This document shows, in pieces, positions 53,782 through 57,020 of a stretch of DNA of 57,020 bases (positions within the stretch are counted from its first letter, which is position 1; each line of letters starts with the position of its first letter). The notes below the pieces were generated by a model. It had not been told where the DNA came from, did no database searches, and worked only from the letters and a program-made list of their open reading frames with translations. The stretch is from the NCBI GenBank assembly GCA_013115125.1, contig JABANN010000174.1:1-57020 (forward strand), read 5' to 3'. The stretch is from Perkinsus olseni (taxonomy: Eukaryota > Perkinsozoa > Perkinsida). The position numbers and the translations under genes are program-made.

Positions 53782-55043
53782 GGACTCACAGCTTGGTACT
53801 GTTGCGGTTGTTGTTGTTGCCATTGCCGTGAAGGCGTTACCCCTGTTGAGTTGGAGTAGGTATGAGCGTCGGCGGCAGTTGGCCACTGATCCCCACCTGT
53901 GGCCGATCACCCTCAGAGTTGGCAGCAGACTGTAACGGCAGTATTTTCCCGAGAGAATGACACGAAGTCGAAGGACTCTAACGATTGATCAATCTTAGCC
54001 ACCCTCACCTTCAGGCAAGCTCGGTATGAGTTAGGTCAGAATCAACAGTTGATTGGATGAAATTCATGCTTCGTAGTTGATTATCAACTTCGAAGCGTGA
54101 ATTTCAGGAAGTAGTTAAGAGATTTTCCGTCGTTAGACGGTGGTATGCGTTACACAGCATCCACGGCTTGACTGGTGAATGCTTTGAAGACATTCGAATC
54201 ACTCACAGTGAAGCGCTACCCGGTAGGGAGAGAATTGACGGCATCCTCATTGATGGCTCAGTCCTCGTCACGCGTGACGCAACACCAGCCCGAGCGAACA
54301 GAGCCCCTCCAGGGCGAAGAACCGAGCGTGAACATCTCCAGCAGAGACTCACTTGGCAGTCACACGAAATCTCCATCTCATCATGTGGTAACTTCGACCA
54401 CAGATGCCGGCAAACCTGAGATAGGATTCCTGACGCCCCGCTAGGAAGCATGAGCCTTACTCTCAACAGGACCTGTCGAACAGGTCCTCAGTGACCCAAA
54501 ATCATCCACCTATCGGGTGGAGCCAGTTCTGCAATGAGCCCCGACGAGCTGGCTTGTTTTTAGCTTACGGACGATTGCTAACGTTGCGGACTGTAAGTCG
54601 GATCATATATGTCTTGTTAAGTTAATAACAACAACCTTGTTAATAACTCCAAATTGAGGAGTTAGCTTCGTTATATTGATGAGGGAGCGATCAGGCATCG
54701 CGTTCGGAGACTCCGGCGGCCGGCTCACAACGACGGTTTCACGGGGTGCGTTGTGGCGATTCGCTAGGAAAGAAACAGCAAGTTGCCATCCGCCCCGGCA
54801 AGTCATGGCGAGATCCTAAAGAGGATTTCGCACCCTCACCGAACAGCGTCTCTTGGCGGAACCATCGACCAAGAGGGAAGACGCGGATCTTTTACTGTGC
54901 ACGGCCCGATGCATAAGGGACTAACCAATCGAGCTCACCAACGGCCGACCGTCGACGAGAGAGTCAGCCTTCCCAGGAGATTGGACGATTTCGCGAGCCA
55001 CTTGAAAAACACAACCGAAATGAAAACGAAGATGCTGGTTATA
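53782..55043. other. Spacer with hairpins
   Basis: No gene recognised. Two overlapping plus frames at 54168-54444 have no recognisable features. Hairpins at 54059-54105, 54127-54140 (CCGTC/GACGG) and 54468-54488 (AGGACCTGT/ACAGGTCCT). Confidence 0.55.
54059..54105. repeat. 47-bp near-perfect palindrome
   Basis: Left arm GAAATTCATGCTTCGTAGTT then GAT; right arm ATCAACTTCGAAGCGTGAAT then TTC. 23-bp arms with two mismatches around a single central T. Confidence 0.92.
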
Positions 55044-56874
55044 TCAACACTTTCGATTTCCGACAGAATCTTCATAAAACACAACTTCGCCCGAGGACTT
55101 TTCCCTGGCCTCCTGAGGCTGCTGGGACGAACTGTCGAGGAAGGATATCAACTGCCGGGCTGCGTTGAACTTCGCCTCCTAAAAATTAAAATCCAGCAAG
55201 CAAACACCCTAGCCGGGAATCGAACCCACGACCTTGGGCCGTTTCTTCCCACCTTCCCATCTGCCGCTACGCCTACGAACTCTCTACCGTCCAGGCAGTC
55301 CGTGCTCAGCAGCGCTCTGAAGATGGGCGGGACTTCACCCTGAAGACCCACATGATTCAGCCGTCGTGCGTTTCCTCTTACCTTGATGGTTTCGACACGC
55401 CACTTAAATTTCCCAGGCGACTTTCCGGCAAATTTCTGCAGCCTCGTATTAGCCTCGCCAATAGGGTTCGTATGGCCGGCCAGAATTGATCTCTGGATAT
55501 GCTCCCCTGAGATTCAACGATCCCTTGGGAAACACAAGCGAGGGACCGCTACTCTCTGCGGCCGGTAGATGGGTATCGATCTTCTCCAGTGCGTACTTAG
55601 CACACGCCCGCTGAGCGTCCTTCTTGCGAGTCACCCAGGGGCCTCGAAAACTCCTTTCTGTCCCATTCAAAGGGAACGTCGCCGAGGCCGAAAACTGCAA
55701 CGAAGAAACTTCGCTCCGCTAGCACAGTACTTTGAAACCTCACCAAGGGCCTTGGCATCTCCCGAGGCATCATCTCGAGGAACTGCCAGGTAATCCGTCG
55801 GGCGTCCTCGTCGGGCGTCCCACCGTAGGTCTCGACCGTCCTGATCAGACCGATCATCAGCGCCCCACCCTCTCCCGTGTCAAAGCTCACCTCTCTAGAA
55901 TCTGAAGGTGAGGTACTTTGTTATCTTCTGGTCGCCATTCGATAACCTCTTCTTTGTGCGTTCCAACGGAAACGAATTGTCTTGTATCCTCGCCGGCTGC
56001 TGTGCTTTCATATGGCTGAGCTCTTGGTGTTTTCTCAGCTATAGGAGATCTCACCGGCCCAGTGGTCTAACGGTTAGAGAACATGTCTACCATCCGCCAA
56101 GTCCAGAGTTCATTTCCCATCGAGACAAATGGTTACCTACGGCGGGGGCAGCTTCCTTCCCGTCCGACAAAGCCTTTTGAACCTGAGTCGCCAAGCATAC
56201 TGGAATCTCATTTGTTCCACTCGAATGATGATCTCAACTAAGAATTCCAATCGATCATTGTGAAACCGTCGGGAAGCGTTCGATAACAGAGAGTATCCTC
56301 ACCTCCATCAGCAAGCCCACCGGAAGCCCCAGAGGGATCCAAACTTTGTAGTTAGAGGCCAGCAGCGCCTCCCGGGACGAGATGGCGTTGGTCACCAGGG
56401 ACTCCACCATCTGAAGTAAAACCCGCAAAGTCCTCGCGTAACCTCAAGATACCATCGTCGTCCTCGAATCTTATATTTTCCGCCAGAGATAACCATCAAC
56501 GACTCGAATGTTGAAATGAATGAACTCCCGATTCCTGCGGGTGCCCGGCGGCGAAATAAAAGATCTCCTTAACAGCGCCGCGATACCGCATCTCGCCGAA
56601 TTCACGGTGATGTCCGACCTCCCGATAGAGTAGTTCTAAAACCTAGAGTCGATCCTGGAACTGATTTTTAAACGTAAAATATGGTTCTGCAATCGATCTT
56701 GAGTTTCCGAATTGGTCTATTGAACGGGACACCATCACTCACTTGCGAGATCTCCGCATCCGACCGCCCTCTAGCCTTCATTCTCAAGGACACAGCATCG
56801 ATAACCTCACCCCCGTGCAGCCCGTCCGACATTAAAATCAACTGTCGCTCCAATTCAATTGGAACTTCCAGCGT

Positions 56875-56916
<42 letters not shown>

Positions 56917-57020
56917 CGCGGCGGCGCGCCCGGGGGGGGGGGGGGGGGTGGGTGGGGGGGCTGGTGAGGTCTGGTCGGCTACGGTGACGATGGAGCCGAG
57001 GTAGACGGGTCTGAGAGCGG
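55044..57020 (-). CDS. Double-stranded-RNA-binding protein (5' end beyond window)
   Basis: Minus-strand gene; several exons are clear. A dsRBD-like block reads FSASATFPLNGTERSFRGPW then VTRKKDAQRACAKYALEKID. A second is NTRLQKFAGKSPGKFKWRVE, then EVPPIFRALLSTDCLDGREF with VGVAADGK, then EAKFNAARQLISFLDSSSQQ, and the protein ends VFYEDSVGNRKC. These match the alpha-beta-beta-beta-alpha pattern ending in (K)KxAKxxAAxxxL. Upstream exons read SFDTGEGGALMIGLIRTVET with YGGTPDEDARRITWQFLEMM, EKTPRAQPYESTAAGEDTRQ, SLVTNAISSREALLASNYKV and ERQLILMSDGLHGGEVIDAV. Introns hold two tRNA-like sequences, an AGCGGAGCGAAG copy and hairpin intron copy 4. The first exons lie beyond the G run. RNA-binding is well supported; process unknown. 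Confidence 0.65.
55196..55269 (-). other. Intron with T-arm-like sequence splitting a dsRBD
   Basis: Intron GTGGGAAGAAACGG...AATTTTTAG between VAADGK and EAKFNAA. Contains GGTCGTGGGTTCGATTCCCG then GCTAGGG, a fully paired T-arm in the sense orientation. Confidence 0.65.
56040..56138 (+). other. tRNA-like element antisense in an intron
   Basis: On the plus strand CCAGTGGTCTAACGGTTAGA (D-arm), then ATGTCTACCATCCGCC, then CCAGAGTTCATTTCCCATCG (T-arm-like). The minus-strand intron around it runs GTAACCATTTG...CTCCTATAG. Confidence 0.55.
56633..56728 (-). repeat. Hairpin intron family, copy 4
   Basis: In the intron after DAEISQ (donor GTGAGTGATGG). On the minus strand TCGATTGCAGAACCATATTT, then TAAAAATCAGTTCCAGGATC and GACTCTAGGTTTTAG, alignable with copies 1 to 3 about 26 kb away in another gene. 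Confidence 0.7.
56877..56949. repeat. Poly-G tract
   Basis: Some 70 bases of almost pure G interrupted once by CGCGGCGGCGCGCCC. Looks like a homopolymer sequencing or gap-fill artefact rather than a biological repeat. Confidence 0.85.

Noticed and set aside
54783-55343. 186-codon plus-strand open frame
   Set aside because: Antisense to the dsRNA-binding protein's last exons and its T-arm intron.
56877-56949. Telomere or biological G-rich repeat
   Set aside because: An almost pure G homopolymer without a telomere-like unit; more likely an assembly or sequencing artefact.
1-57020. Spliced-leader gene, CRISPR array, LTR or virus-like element
   Set aside because: I looked for a CCGTAGCCAT-type leader, regularly spaced direct repeats, and reverse transcriptase, integrase or capsid motifs on both strands and saw none.

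Overview
The window looks like nuclear DNA from an intron-rich, gene-dense protist, most probably a perkinsid or dinoflagellate-like alveolate (Perkinsus is my best guess, by inference only). Most genes are cut by many short GT-AG introns (about 36 to 110 nt). Recognisable products include BBS5 (a ciliary protein), a mitochondrial processing peptidase subunit with a clear presequence, two mitochondrial helical-repeat proteins of the kind expanded in alveolates, V-ATPase subunit C and several families I cannot place outside a lineage-specific setting. I see no prokaryotic features, no CRISPR array and no viral or LTR element.

Layout. Genes lie in strand blocks. 148-10999 (minus): SLC35F6-like transporter, cystathionine beta-synthase, mitochondrial processing peptidase beta, a helical-repeat mitochondrial protein, an acyl-CoA-binding membrane protein and a two-TM protein. 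11206-22187 (plus): a tandem pair of small secreted proteins, a second helical-repeat protein and a large coiled-coil protein with a tRNA-Ser gene in its last intron. 22930-30960 (minus): an unknown protein, BBS5, V-ATPase C and an IQ-motif protein. 31689-37202 (plus): a myristoylation-type PDZ protein, an acidic protein, an RRM protein and a secreted CS-domain protein. 37326-40157 (minus): a three-repeat protein and an LRR-like protein. 42017-53781 (plus): a six-gene tandem array of related secreted proteins (A, B, A', B', C, D), some of them broken. 55044 to the end (minus): a double-stranded-RNA-binding protein running off the window. A long G run close to the right end is probably an assembly artefact.

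How the parts fit. The conserved genes are housekeeping (sulfur amino acids, mitochondrial import, vacuolar acidification, cilium). The secreted array shares a common exon plan, including a homologous last exon, and shows patchy near-identity suggesting gene conversion; its spacers are full of short perfect hairpins.

The most unusual feature is in the introns. They reuse a small vocabulary of sequences in unrelated genes: tRNA-like elements (from one intact tRNA-Ser to isolated T-arms), a hairpin intron family near 29.8-30.9 kb and 56.7 kb, and short motifs around AAGATAC, AGCGGAGCGAAGC and ATTTCGTGGCGC in both orientations. This resembles introner-type intron gain, but only a genome-wide search could show that.
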